From NCBI GenBank assembly GCA_050946835.1, contig JBMNVN010000007.1:1-64000 (forward strand): a DNA stretch of 64,000 nucleotides. The letters are read 5' to 3'. The number at the start of each line of letters is the position of its first letter. The stretch's first letter is position 1. This stretch comes from UBA1447 sp002329225. GTDB lineage: Bacteria; Bacillota; Clostridia; Oscillospirales; Acutalibacteraceae. Position numbers and translations under genes: made by a program. Shown here piece after piece: positions 41,837 to 49,667 of the stretch. A model generated the notes under the pieces. The model did not search any database. It saw nothing but the letters and a program-made list of their open reading frames with translations, and was not told the DNA's origin.

Positions 41837-42174
41837 GCCTTATTTTCCTCCAATATAACGCGCATAAATTCGGAGTTAAGAGCAATCTTATTGATTGCTG
41901 CAATCGCTTCCATTTCCGAAACGGTAAATTCGCTTCCTCTGAAAGCAAAGGACAGCTTGGAGGTAGCAACGGACGGATTTTCAATTTGTTCTACCGTTAC
42001 ACCGAACAAAGCGGCCAATTTTTCGATCATATCTGCCGAAATACAGCGTTCACCTTTTTCAATTCTTGCAATCAGACTTTGATCAACACCTATAAATAGC
42101 GCCAGATTGGTCTGTGTAAAGCCCGCATTATCCCGCAATGCGCGGATATTTTCTCCAATTATTTTGTTAGTCAT
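41833..42174 (-). CDS. XRE family transcriptional regulator
   Basis: 113 residues. A helix-turn-helix at ~5-60 (IGENIRALRDNAGFTQTNLA, FIGVDQSLIARIEKGERC) is followed by a C-terminal linker-helix region that probably binds the adjacent ImmA-type protein. The ATG at 42174 has AAGGGGG upstream; a TTG at 42192 in frame overlaps that RBS. It is the first gene of the XRE-ImmA-PIN operon and probably represses it through the inverted repeat at 42212-42252. Confidence 0.9.
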   Translation of the reverse strand: MTNKIIGENIRALRDNAGFTQTNLALFIGVDQSLIARIEKGERCISADMIEKLAALFGVTVEQIENPSVATSKLSFAFRGSEFTVSEMEAIAAINKIALNSEFMRVILEENKA

Positions 42175-42197
42175 AGCGAATGCCCCCTTCAATATGT

Positions 42198-42226
42198 ATT
42201 ATACTCCTACTTTGTCATATTTTCAA
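42198..42226 (-). promoter_or_regulatory. Promoter of the XRE-ImmA-PIN operon
   Basis: On the minus strand: TTGAAA (42226-42221), a 17-nt spacer and TATAAT (42203-42198), 24 bp before the XRE start. Confidence 0.75.
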
Positions 42227-42252
42227 CAGATATTTTAAAATAATTATGACAA
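42212..42252. promoter_or_regulatory. Possible XRE operator
   Basis: Inverted 8-bp sites TTGTCATA (42212-42219) and TATGACAA (42245-42252) are spaced by 25 bp and flank the -35 box. Their place suggests autoregulation by XRE. Confidence 0.45.
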
Positions 42253-42418
42253 GAGGCGCATAATACGATCTCTTTTTGGCAGGCGAGGTTAGATTCAAAT
42301 CCTATGGATTTTTGCTGATGGTTGCGAATTTAATGACACGCTATCAAAAAAACATATGAATTTTCCTGAAATTTATGTTAAAGTGAGTAAGTAGTTATTA
42401 TAAGAAAGCAGGGGAAAT

Positions 42419-42964
42419 ATGCTCGGGATAAACGATACCGTCATATACGGAATACACGGCGTTTGCAAAGTTGCGGGAATAGAAGAAAAGTATTTTACGG
42501 GCAAAGCAAGAAAATATTTTGTACTAAAGCCGGTCAATAACGACTGCTCTACATATTATGTTCCCGCGGATAATGAAGAAGTTTTAGCGAAAATGCGAAA
42601 ACTGTTATCCGAAGAAGAGATTAACGAACTTATTGATTCAATGCCATATGAGAATGCCAACTGGATTGCTGATGAAAATGAGCGTAAAGAAAAGTATAAG
42701 AGTATTATTTCGGAAGGCAACCGTACCGAACTGATAAAAATGGTAAAAGCAATTTTCTTTCAGAAAAAAGAGAAAAAAGCCGAAGGAAAAAGATTGCATT
42801 CTTCCGACGAAGCGTTTCTTAAAGATGCGGAGCAACTTTTATATGGCGAGTTTCAATATGTGTTAAACCTGAACGAAGATGAATTAATGACTTATATTTT
42901 TGAAAGAATCGAAAAGAACAGTGAATCTTCGCCGTCGGTTCCAAACGCTGAAACTGTTGAATAA
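42419..42964 (+). CDS. CarD-like / CdnL family transcriptional regulator
   Basis: 181 residues. An N-terminal CarD_CdnL_TRCF RNA-polymerase-interacting domain (residues ~1-60: GINDTVIYGIHGVCKVAGIEEK, YYVLKP-like YFVLKPV, YVPADN) is followed by a helical domain (~65-160) that binds promoter DNA. Members stabilise open promoter complexes by holding the beta subunit. The ATG follows AGGGGAAA. It is monocistronic, divergent from the XRE operon. The last ~20 residues are a disordered S/P/E-rich tail. Confidence 0.88.
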   Translation: MLGINDTVIYGIHGVCKVAGIEEKYFTGKARKYFVLKPVNNDCSTYYVPADNEEVLAKMRKLLSEEEINELIDSMPYENANWIADENERKEKYKSIISEGNRTELIKMVKAIFFQKKEKKAEGKRLHSSDEAFLKDAEQLLYGEFQYVLNLNEDELMTYIFERIEKNSESSPSVPNAETVE

Positions 42965-43009
42965 ATCATTTTACTGAGTTAAACAAATCACACAGTAATG
43001 CTGTGTATG

Positions 43010-43196
43010 TAATAAATCAAAAGGAATGGAGATACGCCATACACCTCCGGCGATAACATACGCCTTCGGTGATTGCTATACATCTTCGGTGATGGCATAC
43101 GCCTTCCGTGATAACATACGCCTTCCGTGATAACATACGCCTTCGGCGATTGCATACACGCCAGGGCGTGATTACATACCAATCCTTCGGATTGGA
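43010..43196. repeat. Mini-hairpin array after tRNA-Leu(CAA)
   Basis: Read on the minus strand, it begins CCAATCC-GAA-GGATTGG right after the tRNA terminator, then CACGCC..GGCGTG and CGCC-GAA-GGCG palindromes. A short module GTTATCACGGAAGGCGTAT is repeated several times with changes. It belongs to the same family as the arrays at 972 and 24296, but expanded at a different subunit. Confidence 0.87.
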
Positions 43197-43197
43197 T

Positions 43198-43231
43198 AAA
43201 AATAAAGCACTTCTTTCGAAGTGCTTTATTT
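43198..43231 (-). terminator. Terminator of tRNA-Leu(CAA)
   Basis: AAATAAAGCACTTC pairs with GAAGTGCTTTATTT around TTTC, directly after the tRNA on the minus strand. Confidence 0.88.
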
Positions 43232-43232
43232 T

Positions 43233-43319
43233 TGGTGCCGGTGATCGGGGTCGAACCGATACGGTGTCGCCACCACTGGATTTTGAATCCAGCACGTCTG
43301 CCAATTCCATCACACCGGC
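43233..43319 (-). tRNA. tRNA-Leu (anticodon CAA)
   Basis: 87 nt with a long variable arm. The acceptor GCCGGTG/CACCGGC is identical to that of tRNA-Leu(TAA). The anticodon stem is CTGGA/TCCAG with loop TTCAAAA (CAA), and CCA is encoded. A promoter lies at 43331-43359. Confidence 0.96.
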
Positions 43320-43330
43320 AAGCAAGGGGT

Positions 43331-43359
43331 AGTATAATCTATGGGCTGTTAAAAATCAA
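43331..43359 (-). promoter_or_regulatory. Promoter of tRNA-Leu(CAA)
   Basis: On the minus strand: TTGATT (43359-43354), a 17-nt spacer and TATACT (43336-43331). Confidence 0.7.
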
Positions 43360-43424
43360 GACTTTAAATAGAAAAAATAGTTGAATTGCGGAGATAATCT
43401 TCGTCAGACAGGCTTTGCAAATCG

Positions 43425-43453
43425 TTGACAAATGTATAACTTCAATGTAGAAT
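43425..43453 (+). promoter_or_regulatory. Promoter of pyrB
   Basis: TTGACA (43425-43430), a 17-nt spacer and TAGAAT (43448-43453). Its place excludes translation from the in-frame ATG at 43432. Confidence 0.8.
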
Positions 43454-43521
43454 CAACATCAGTAAATCAGGGTTTTGTGTGCATTGAAAAAGCAGGAAAA
43501 ATATTAAGCGGGGGTCGGCTA

Positions 43522-44595
43522 ATGAAAGCAAGGAATCTTATTGATTTGGAGCATTTATCCCAGAGCGACTTGGATGAAGTCATCCGTTTGGCCGGCATTA
43601 TCAAAAAAAATCCCTCATACTATATAGACGATTGCCATGGCAATATCATGGCAACGCTTTTTTATGAACCGTCTACAAGAACTCAAATGTCTTTCCAGAC
43701 CGCCATGCTTCGTCTGGGCGGTAAGCTTATCGGCTTTGACGACCCGGGCAATTCCTCCGTTGCAAAAGGTGAAAGCTTAAAAGATACCGTCCGCGTTATA
43801 AGCAACTATGCCGATATAATCGTGATAAGGCACTCTTACGAAGGGGCGGCTTTGGCGGCTTCCCTTTATTCCAGAAGCCCGATTATTAATGCGGGGGACG
43901 GGGGACACCTGCACCCCACTCAGACCCTTACGGATTTAGTCACCCTTTCTTTTGAAAAAGGACGGCTCGACAATTTGACTATCGGCCTTTGCGGGGACAA
44001 TAAAAACGGCAGAACCGTTCATTCTCTTATTAAGTCACTTTCAAAATATAATAATAATCGTTTTATCCTCATATCAACTCCGCAGCTCCAAGCGCCCGCC
44101 TATGTGGTGGATTGCCTTAAAAAAAGCGGCTGCGAGTTTTCTTATGCCAACAGCCTTGAAGAAGCTATCGGCGAGTTGGATGTACTTTATATGACCAGAA
44201 TTCAGCGGGAACGCTTCCCCTCAGTGGAAGAGTATCAGGCTCAAAAGGGAATTTTTGTGCTTGATGCGAAGAAACTTTCCCTTGCCAAACCGGACTTGGT
44301 AGTTTTGCACCCTCTGCCCAGAGTGGACGAAATTACCGTGGAAGTGGACGATGACCCCAGAGCCAAGTATTTTGAGCAAACTGAGTACGGAATTTATGCC
44401 AGAATGGCGCTTATAATTAAAATGCTTGAAAAACGCCGCCTGCAAAGTCCCCCAAAGGTTGAGGCTACTCATGGCGGAGTTAAATGCGCAAATCCTCGCT
44501 GTATTACTCAGACGGAAGTATATTTGCCCGCCCTTTTCAGGGAAGGGGAGAACGGCCTTGTCTGCGAGTATTGCGACCATGCGCTTGATAATTAA
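43522..44595 (+). CDS. pyrB: Aspartate carbamoyltransferase fused to a PyrI-type zinc knuckle
   Basis: 357 residues. It catalyses carbamoyl phosphate + aspartate to N-carbamoylaspartate in pyrimidine synthesis. Active-site segments are all present: STRT (51-54), SVAKGES (79-85), HPTQ (131-134), GRTVHS, TRIQRERF and HPLPR. After ~300 residues comes a C-terminal extension with Cys322-x4-Cys327 and Cys348-x2-Cys351 (CANPRCI ... CEYC). This matches the zinc domain of the E. coli regulatory chain PyrI but without its nucleotide-binding domain. No separate pyrI lies nearby. The ATG at 43522 is used because earlier in-frame starts lie in the promoter. Confidence 0.93.
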   Translation: MKARNLIDLEHLSQSDLDEVIRLAGIIKKNPSYYIDDCHGNIMATLFYEPSTRTQMSFQTAMLRLGGKLIGFDDPGNSSVAKGESLKDTVRVISNYADIIVIRHSYEGAALAASLYSRSPIINAGDGGHLHPTQTLTDLVTLSFEKGRLDNLTIGLCGDNKNGRTVHSLIKSLSKYNNNRFILISTPQLQAPAYVVDCLKKSGCEFSYANSLEEAIGELDVLYMTRIQRERFPSVEEYQAQKGIFVLDAKKLSLAKPDLVVLHPLPRVDEITVEVDDDPRAKYFEQTEYGIYARMALIIKMLEKRRLQSPPKVEATHGGVKCANPRCITQTEVYLPALFREGENGLVCEYCDHALDN

Positions 44596-44613
44596 CGGCT
44601 CCATGCAAAAATA

Positions 44614-44643
44614 AAAAAAGACTGCCTTGAAGCAGTCTTTTTT
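44614..44643. terminator. Bidirectional terminator between pyrB and rpmB
   Basis: AAAAAAGACTGC-CTTGAA-GCAGTCTTTTTT, a perfect stem with A and T tails for the two converging genes. Confidence 0.9.
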
Positions 44644-44658
44644 ACGGATAGATTACCG

Positions 44659-44847
44659 TCAAACGGCCCTTGTAACCTTGCCGGAACGCAGACAGCGTGT
44701 GCATGCGTAAACTCTTTTGGGTGAACCGCTTACAACAGCTTTAACCCTCTTCACGTTGGGCTTCCAGACTCTGTTAGAGCGCCTGTGTGAGTGGGATACT
44801 TTAATTCCGAAGGACACGCCCTTGCCGCAGAAATCGCATTTAGCCAT
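44659..44847 (-). CDS. rpmB: 50S ribosomal protein L28
   Basis: 62 residues. It opens MAKCDFCGKG and has HSHRRSNRVWKPN, the L28 core, then CTRCLRSGKV. Two CxxC pairs form the zinc ribbon of the C+ version of L28, so the protein probably binds Zn2+. The ATG at 44847 follows AGGAGG on the minus strand; longer frames upstream have no RBS. It is transcribed divergently from recA. Confidence 0.95.
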   Translation of the reverse strand: MAKCDFCGKGVSFGIKVSHSHRRSNRVWKPNVKRVKAVVSGSPKRVYACTRCLRSGKVTRAV

Positions 44848-44957
44848 TTTCCGCACCTCCTTTTTCAATAACGGACAACATACTAACAGGTTTGACAACA
44901 AAAATCAAGAAAAATTTTTATTTAGCTTAAAATAATCATAAATCCTTAAAATAGTGC

Positions 44958-44986
44958 TTGCATTTAGGTGTATAAAGGGTTAAAAT
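44958..44986 (+). promoter_or_regulatory. Promoter of recA
   Basis: TTGCAT (44958-44963), a 17-nt spacer and TAAAAT (44981-44986). Confidence 0.65.
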
Positions 44987-44994
44987 ATGAAAAA

Positions 44995-45008
44995 CAAACA
45001 TTTGTTCG
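44995..45008. promoter_or_regulatory. SOS box (LexA/DinR operator) of recA
   Basis: CAAACATTTGTTCG, in reverse CGAAC-N4-GTTTG, fits the Bacillota LexA consensus CGAACN4GTTYG. It lies just past the predicted start site, so LexA would block recA until DNA damage. Confidence 0.82.
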
Positions 45009-45032
45009 AATTAAACGAGGGGGTTATATATA

Positions 45033-46148
45033 ATGACAGATAAGAAAAAAGCTCTGGAAAATGCGCTTTTGCAAATCGAAAAAGCTTACGGAAAAGGTAC
45101 GATAATGCGCCTCGGTCAAAACGAGGGCATGACGGTTGAAGCCGTGTCCACCGGCTCAATCGCTCTTGATGCCGCTACCGGTATAGGCGGACTGCCCAGG
45201 GGCCGTATTATTGAGATTTACGGTCCGGAAGCGTCCGGTAAAACCACCTTGGCTCTTCATGTTGTGGCGGAAGCGCAGAAGCTCGGGGGAGAGGCTGCTT
45301 TTATTGACGCCGAACACGCCCTGGATCCCGTATATGCCGGCCGCCTCGGTGTGGATATTGACTCCCTGCTTGTTTCCCAGCCCGACAACGGCGAGCAGGC
45401 GTTGGAAATTGCGGAAGCTTTGGTGCGTTCCGGCGCCGTGGATGTAATTGTTGTTGACTCCGTAGCGGCTCTGGTTCCCAGGGCGGAAATTGACGGCGAA
45501 ATGGGGGATTCCCATGTGGGGCTCCATGCACGTCTTATGTCCCAGGCTTTAAGAAAGCTTGCCGGAGCAATTTCAAAGTCAAATACTATCATTATCTTTA
45601 TAAACCAGCTTAGGGAAAAGGTGGGCGTAATTTACGGTAATCCCGAGGTCACAACAGGCGGTCGTGCTCTCAAGTTTTACGCATCTTTGCGCATCGATGT
45701 GCGCAGGATAGAGCAGCTTAAGGGCCCCGGCAACGAGTTCACCGGTTCCAGAACCAGAGCAAAGATAGTCAAAAACAAAGTGGCCCCTCCTTTTAAGGAA
45801 GCGGAGTTTGATATTATCTACGGCAGGGGTATCTCAAAAGAGGGCGAACTTGTAGACCTCGGCGTTAAGTACGGAGTTGTAGAAAAAAGCGGAGCATGGT
45901 TCTCTTACGGAGATGTTAGGCTCGGCCAGGGCAGAGAAAACGTAAAAGAATATTTCAGGCAAAATAAAGAGGTTGCCGATGAAATTGAAGCCAAGATAAG
46001 GGAAGAATTTCAAAATTCTCTTCAGGCGGCAAAGGGTCAGGAAGATGCCCCCTTGCACGTCACCATAATCGACGATGAAAAGGGCGGTTCAGCCGCAAAG
46101 GCATCCCGCCGTGCATCTCTTGACATTGTTGTTGATGATGACGAATAA
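45033..46148 (+). CDS. recA: Recombinase RecA
   Basis: 371 residues. ATP-dependent strand exchange and LexA co-protease. The Walker A motif is GPEASGKTT (64-72). Further landmarks are EHALDPVYA, the DSVAALVPRAEIDGEMGD segment (L1), INQLREKVGVIYGNPEVTTGG (L2 region) and GRALKFYAS. The acidic C-terminal tail (VVDDDE) is usual. The RBS CGAGGGGG precedes the ATG. It is first of a recA-recX-rimO-pgsA gene string with short gaps, under an SOS-controlled promoter. Confidence 0.98.
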   Translation: MTDKKKALENALLQIEKAYGKGTIMRLGQNEGMTVEAVSTGSIALDAATGIGGLPRGRIIEIYGPEASGKTTLALHVVAEAQKLGGEAAFIDAEHALDPVYAGRLGVDIDSLLVSQPDNGEQALEIAEALVRSGAVDVIVVDSVAALVPRAEIDGEMGDSHVGLHARLMSQALRKLAGAISKSNTIIIFINQLREKVGVIYGNPEVTTGGRALKFYASLRIDVRRIEQLKGPGNEFTGSRTRAKIVKNKVAPPFKEAEFDIIYGRGISKEGELVDLGVKYGVVEKSGAWFSYGDVRLGQGRENVKEYFRQNKEVADEIEAKIREEFQNSLQAAKGQEDAPLHVTIIDDEKGGSAAKASRRASLDIVVDDDE

Positions 46149-46168
46149 ATTGAAAGTTTTCGGAGTTT

Positions 46169-46795
46169 ATGGGCGTGAAGGTTAAAATCACTTCCCGAAT
46201 CGGCAAACGGGGCAAAGTGAATTTATATTTAAACGATGAGTATCTTATGAGCGTCCCCGAGGACTTCTGGTATTCATCCCCCGTCAGATTAACGGAAGAA
46301 GTTGACGAGGCCGAATTTACAGAGTTCCTCAAAACCGCCAATGCAAAAAGCGCTTATCAGAAAGCTCTGGAGCTTTTGTCCCGCAGGGATTACTCGAGCC
46401 GTATGCTTGCTAATAAACTTGCCGAAAAATTTGATTCGGAGGCTGTGGCGTTCGCCGTTGAAAAAGCGGTGAACGCCGGTCTTGTTAATGACGAGGTTTA
46501 TGCAAGGCGGTTGGCGGAAGAACTTGTCAGAAACAAGGGCTTAGCTCCCCGAAGAATACAATCGGAACTGATTAAAAAGGGTATTTCCCTTGACATTGCC
46601 CAAGAGGTGACGGAAAATCTTGACATCAACCCGGACTGCCTTATAATTGAACTGCTACAGACTAAGCTCCAAAGGGTGCTTAATGCGCCCAAAGGTACCC
46701 GGCGTGTTTTTCAATCACTTTTGCGCAAAGGGTATTCCCGCGGAGCTGTTCTGTCCGCTTTTCGTCAGTTGAATATCGAGTTGGACGAAGAATAA
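46169..46795 (+). CDS. recX: Regulatory protein RecX
   Basis: 208 residues. It modulates RecA filaments. RecX repeats are visible: AYQKALELLSRRDYSSRMLANKL (~71-93), VNDEVYARRLAEELVRNKGLAPRRIQSEL (~112-140) and a third near the C-terminus (RRVFQSLLRKGYSRGAVLSAF). The N-terminal ~65 residues are a beta-rich extension seen in many Bacillota RecX proteins. It lies 20 bp after recA, a usual link, and is 12-25 bp before rimO. Confidence 0.9.
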   Translation: MGVKVKITSRIGKRGKVNLYLNDEYLMSVPEDFWYSSPVRLTEEVDEAEFTEFLKTANAKSAYQKALELLSRRDYSSRMLANKLAEKFDSEAVAFAVEKAVNAGLVNDEVYARRLAEELVRNKGLAPRRIQSELIKKGISLDIAQEVTENLDINPDCLIIELLQTKLQRVLNAPKGTRRVFQSLLRKGYSRGAVLSAFRQLNIELDEE

Positions 46796-46819
46796 CCGTT
46801 ACGGCAGGTGGAGGTAAAT

Positions 46820-48157
46820 ATGAATCTTAAAGTAGGGCTTATATCATTGGGGTGTGCAAAGAATCAGGTGGATGCCGAGATTATGCTTGCTTCTTTGATA
46901 GATGACGGTTTTGAGTTGGTTGACTATTTGGAGGGAGCGGACGCCGTCATCATAAATACCTGCGGGTTTATTGATGATGCAAAAAAAGAAGCGATTGAAA
47001 CTATCCTGGAAGTGGCTGAACTTAAAAAAGAGGGGATTGTGGACAGAATTATTGTCACCGGTTGCCTCGCTCAGCTCTATCGTGATGAAATTTTAAATGA
47101 AATTCCGGAAATTGACTGCGTTTTAGGTTTGGGAGCCAATGCCGATGTTGCGGATTATATACGCCGTGCCGTTCTCGGTGAGCGTATTGCCGTTTTCCCG
47201 GACAGAAAAAACTTGCCTTTAAGCGGAAAACGTATGCTCATAACCCCGCCTCACTGGTCATATTTAAGGATTGCCGAAGGTTGCTCAAATTGCTGTGCCT
47301 ATTGTTCAATTCCCATTATAAGGGGCGGGCTTAGAAGCAGAGAGATTGAAGATATTATTGAGGAAGCCGAAACCCTTTCGCAAAGCGGCACAAAGGAACT
47401 TATTTTGGTTGCTCAGGATACTACGGCTTACGGTATGGACCTGTACGGCAAACCGGCTCTGCCCGAACTTTTGGAAAAACTCAGCGAGGTAGAAGGCATT
47501 GAATGGATAAGACTGATGTACTGCCATCCCGAAAAAATGACTGATGAGCTGATAGAAACAATCGCAACAAACAGTAAAGTCTTGCATTATTTGGACATGG
47601 CTATTCAACATATTAATGACGATATTTTAAGCAGGATGAATCGCAGAATCACTGAAAGCTCTATCCGCATCCTGATAAGCAAGTTGAGGGAGAGAATACC
47701 GGACATTGCTTTGCGCACAACCGTTATTACCGGTCTGCCCGGTGAGGGTGAAGAGGAATTTGAACAGCTTGCCGAGTTTGTAAACGAGACGGCCTTTGAG
47801 CGTTTGGGATGTTTTGCTTACTCGCCTCAGGAATCAACCCCGGCAGGAAAAATGACCGACAGAGTTGATGAAGAAGAAGCGTTAAAACGTGCGGAAATTA
47901 TCAGGGCGGATCAGTTTGAAGTTATGCAGGCCTTTAACCTCCAATGCGAAGGTAAAATCCTGAGAGTATTGGTGGAAGGCTATGACCATTATACCGACAG
48001 CTATTACGGCCGTTCCTACATGGATGCGCCGGAAGTTGATAATATGGTGTTCTTTACCTCACCCGATGCATACGAAGAAGGTGATTTTGTTGAGGTTGAG
48101 GTATTCGGTGTAAAAGATTATGACTTGCTCGCAAGAGCTTTGGACAGTGAGAGGTGA
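46820..48157 (+). CDS. rimO: Ribosomal protein S12 methylthiotransferase RimO
   Basis: 445 residues. It adds a methylthio group to an aspartate of S12 by radical SAM chemistry. The N-terminal MTTase domain opens VGLISLGCAKNQVDAEIML with the LGCAKN signature that separates RimO from MiaB. The radical-SAM cluster motif is C155-x3-C159-x2-C162 (CSNCCAYC). A C-terminal TRAM domain is present (~380-445). The ATG at 46820 follows GGAGG; an in-frame GTG at 46808 is part of that RBS region. Confidence 0.95.
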   Translation: MNLKVGLISLGCAKNQVDAEIMLASLIDDGFELVDYLEGADAVIINTCGFIDDAKKEAIETILEVAELKKEGIVDRIIVTGCLAQLYRDEILNEIPEIDCVLGLGANADVADYIRRAVLGERIAVFPDRKNLPLSGKRMLITPPHWSYLRIAEGCSNCCAYCSIPIIRGGLRSREIEDIIEEAETLSQSGTKELILVAQDTTAYGMDLYGKPALPELLEKLSEVEGIEWIRLMYCHPEKMTDELIETIATNSKVLHYLDMAIQHINDDILSRMNRRITESSIRILISKLRERIPDIALRTTVITGLPGEGEEEFEQLAEFVNETAFERLGCFAYSPQESTPAGKMTDRVDEEEALKRAEIIRADQFEVMQAFNLQCEGKILRVLVEGYDHYTDSYYGRSYMDAPEVDNMVFFTSPDAYEEGDFVEVEVFGVKDYDLLARALDSER

Positions 48158-48161
48158 CAAT

Positions 48162-48734
48162 ATGAACACCCCGAACAAACTGACGGTATTTCGCATGGTT
48201 CTTACCCCTTTTTATCTGCTTGTTATGTTGTGGGATTTTCCCCATCACTATCTTGTGGCGGCCGCCCTTTTTTCCGTCGGCGCCCTTACCGATTTTATTG
48301 ACGGAAAATTGGCGAGGAAATATAACCAGATAACGGTTTTCGGCAAACTTCTGGACCCGATAGCCGACAAAATGCTCACTACCGCTGCGCTTCTGGCTTT
48401 CCTGACCCTCGGTTGGTGCGATGTATGGGTTGTAATGATTGTTTTAACAAGGGAATTTGTGGTCACATCGGTTCGCCTTATCGCTTCCACCCAAAATGTT
48501 GTTATTCCGGCCAATATCTGGGGCAAAGCAAAAACCGTAAGTCAAATGCTGTTTTCCGTTGTCGTTATGCTTCTTGGCGAATTTCACAAAGAATATGATA
48601 TGTTCGGCCGCTTTGAAAGCTTCCCTATGGCGGCAGTATCAAAAACACTTATGTGGATTACCGCCATACTTGCTCTGATATCGGGAATAATCTATGTTGT
48701 TAAAAGCAAAAGCAAAATTGATTTTTCAAAATAA
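48162..48734 (+). CDS. pgsA: CDP-diacylglycerol-glycerol-3-phosphate 3-phosphatidyltransferase
   Basis: 190 residues, an integral membrane CDP-alcohol phosphatidyltransferase that makes phosphatidylglycerophosphate. NTPNKLTVFRM opens the protein, and the motif D-x2-D-G-x2-A-R...G-x3-D-x3-D is visible as TDFIDGKLARKYNQITVFGKLLDPIADK in its parts (DFIDG, LARKYN, GKLLDPIADK). Four to five membrane helices follow. The ATG at 48162 has AGAGGTG before it and lies 4 bp after rimO. It ends the recA-led cluster. Confidence 0.94.
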   Translation: MNTPNKLTVFRMVLTPFYLLVMLWDFPHHYLVAAALFSVGALTDFIDGKLARKYNQITVFGKLLDPIADKMLTTAALLAFLTLGWCDVWVVMIVLTREFVVTSVRLIASTQNVVIPANIWGKAKTVSQMLFSVVVMLLGEFHKEYDMFGRFESFPMAAVSKTLMWITAILALISGIIYVVKSKSKIDFSK

Positions 48735-48745
48735 CGCATAAAATG

Positions 48746-48774
48746 GTGACAAGAGCGGTAATTTAATATATAAT
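48746..48774 (+). promoter_or_regulatory. Promoter of the cysE-cysS operon
   Basis: GTGACA (48746-48751), a 17-nt spacer and TATAAT (48769-48774), right after pgsA. Confidence 0.7.
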
Positions 48775-48784
48775 CCACTATATA

Positions 48785-49013
48785 TTGTTTAGATGCATTG
48801 AGCGGGAGAAGTAACCGGAACGGGAATAACAGAGAGGGAGGTGCAGGCTGAGAGCTTCCTTTTTCACCGCCGGCGAAATGCACCCGTGAGCATATCCGGG
48901 GAATCAAGTATCCGGGTACGGCGGCGCCGTTACAGCCTTTTTGAGTTATAAGACGGAGTGGAACCGCGTTTTTTCGCCTCCGCCGCCCAGGGCGGTGTGA
49001 GGCTGTTTTTTTG
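48785..49013 (+). promoter_or_regulatory. T-box leader, cysteine-responsive
   Basis: The T-box core TGGAACCGCG is at 48959-48968, followed by the terminator stem GCCTCCGCCGC / GGCGGTGTGAGGC and T7 (48975-49010). Stem I shows AG-bulge sequence CTGAGAG and a specifier region GAAATGCACCC with codon TGC (Cys, ~48878), followed by GTGAGC. Uncharged tRNA-Cys would bind here and favour the antiterminator, turning on cysE and cysS. The downstream genes agree with the codon. Confidence 0.9.
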
Positions 49014-49025
49014 GGGAGTGTTATT

Positions 49026-49667
49026 ATGTTCAACAGATTAAGGGAAGATGTAGCCTGTGTACGGGCAAGGGATCCGGCGGCTCGTTCCGCATTGGAGGTG
49101 TTTTTTCTCTACCCGGGGCTGCGTGCAGTGAGAATGCACCGCAAAGCTAATTGGCTTTTTAAGCGCAGGTGCTATTTTCTTGCAAGGTGGATATCCCAAA
49201 GAGCGGTAAGAAAAACCGGGATAGAGATTCACCCCGGCGCTACAATCGGCAGACGACTGTTTATTGACCACGGCGCAGGTGTTGTCATAGGTGAAACCGC
49301 ATCTATCGGGGATGATGTAACAATTTATCAGGGCGTTACCCTCGGGGGAACCGGTAAGGAAGTCGGCAAAAGGCACCCCACCATAGGCAACAACGTGATG
49401 ATAGGCGCCGGAGCAAAGGTGTTGGGCCCCTTCAAAGTCGGCGACTTCGTCAATATTGCGGCAGGCGCGGTTGTGCTGGAAGAGATACCGCCCAACTGTA
49501 CGGCGGTGGGGGTACCGGCAAGAGTTGTAAGGCGTGCCGGCAAGCGTGTGGATAATTTAGACCAGATACATGTTCCGGACCCGGTATCTCAGGAGTTATG
49601 CAAACTCAATGCCCGGTTGGAACAGCTTGAGAAAAAACTTGCGAAAGATGAGGCGGAAGAAGAATGA
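49026..49667 (+). CDS. cysE: Serine O-acetyltransferase
   Basis: 213 residues. It makes O-acetylserine from serine and acetyl-CoA, the first step of cysteine synthesis. An N-terminal helical part (FNRLREDVACVRARDPAARS) precedes left-handed beta-helix hexapeptide repeats (IHPGATIG, FIDHGAGVVIGETASIGDDVTIYQGVTLGG), with the catalytic H/D in IDHG and a GKRHPTIGNNVMIGAGA segment. The ATG at 49026 follows GGGGAG; a TTG at 49011 lies in the terminator. It is under the Cys T-box and overlaps cysS by 4 bp. Confidence 0.95.
   Translation: MFNRLREDVACVRARDPAARSALEVFFLYPGLRAVRMHRKANWLFKRRCYFLARWISQRAVRKTGIEIHPGATIGRRLFIDHGAGVVIGETASIGDDVTIYQGVTLGGTGKEVGKRHPTIGNNVMIGAGAKVLGPFKVGDFVNIAAGAVVLEEIPPNCTAVGVPARVVRRAGKRVDNLDQIHVPDPVSQELCKLNARLEQLEKKLAKDEAEEE

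Noticed and set aside
43432..43521. Longer N-terminus of PyrB from ATG 43432
   Set aside because: The -10 box of the only good promoter (43448-43453) lies after that ATG, and the PyrB family begins at the residue encoded from 43522.
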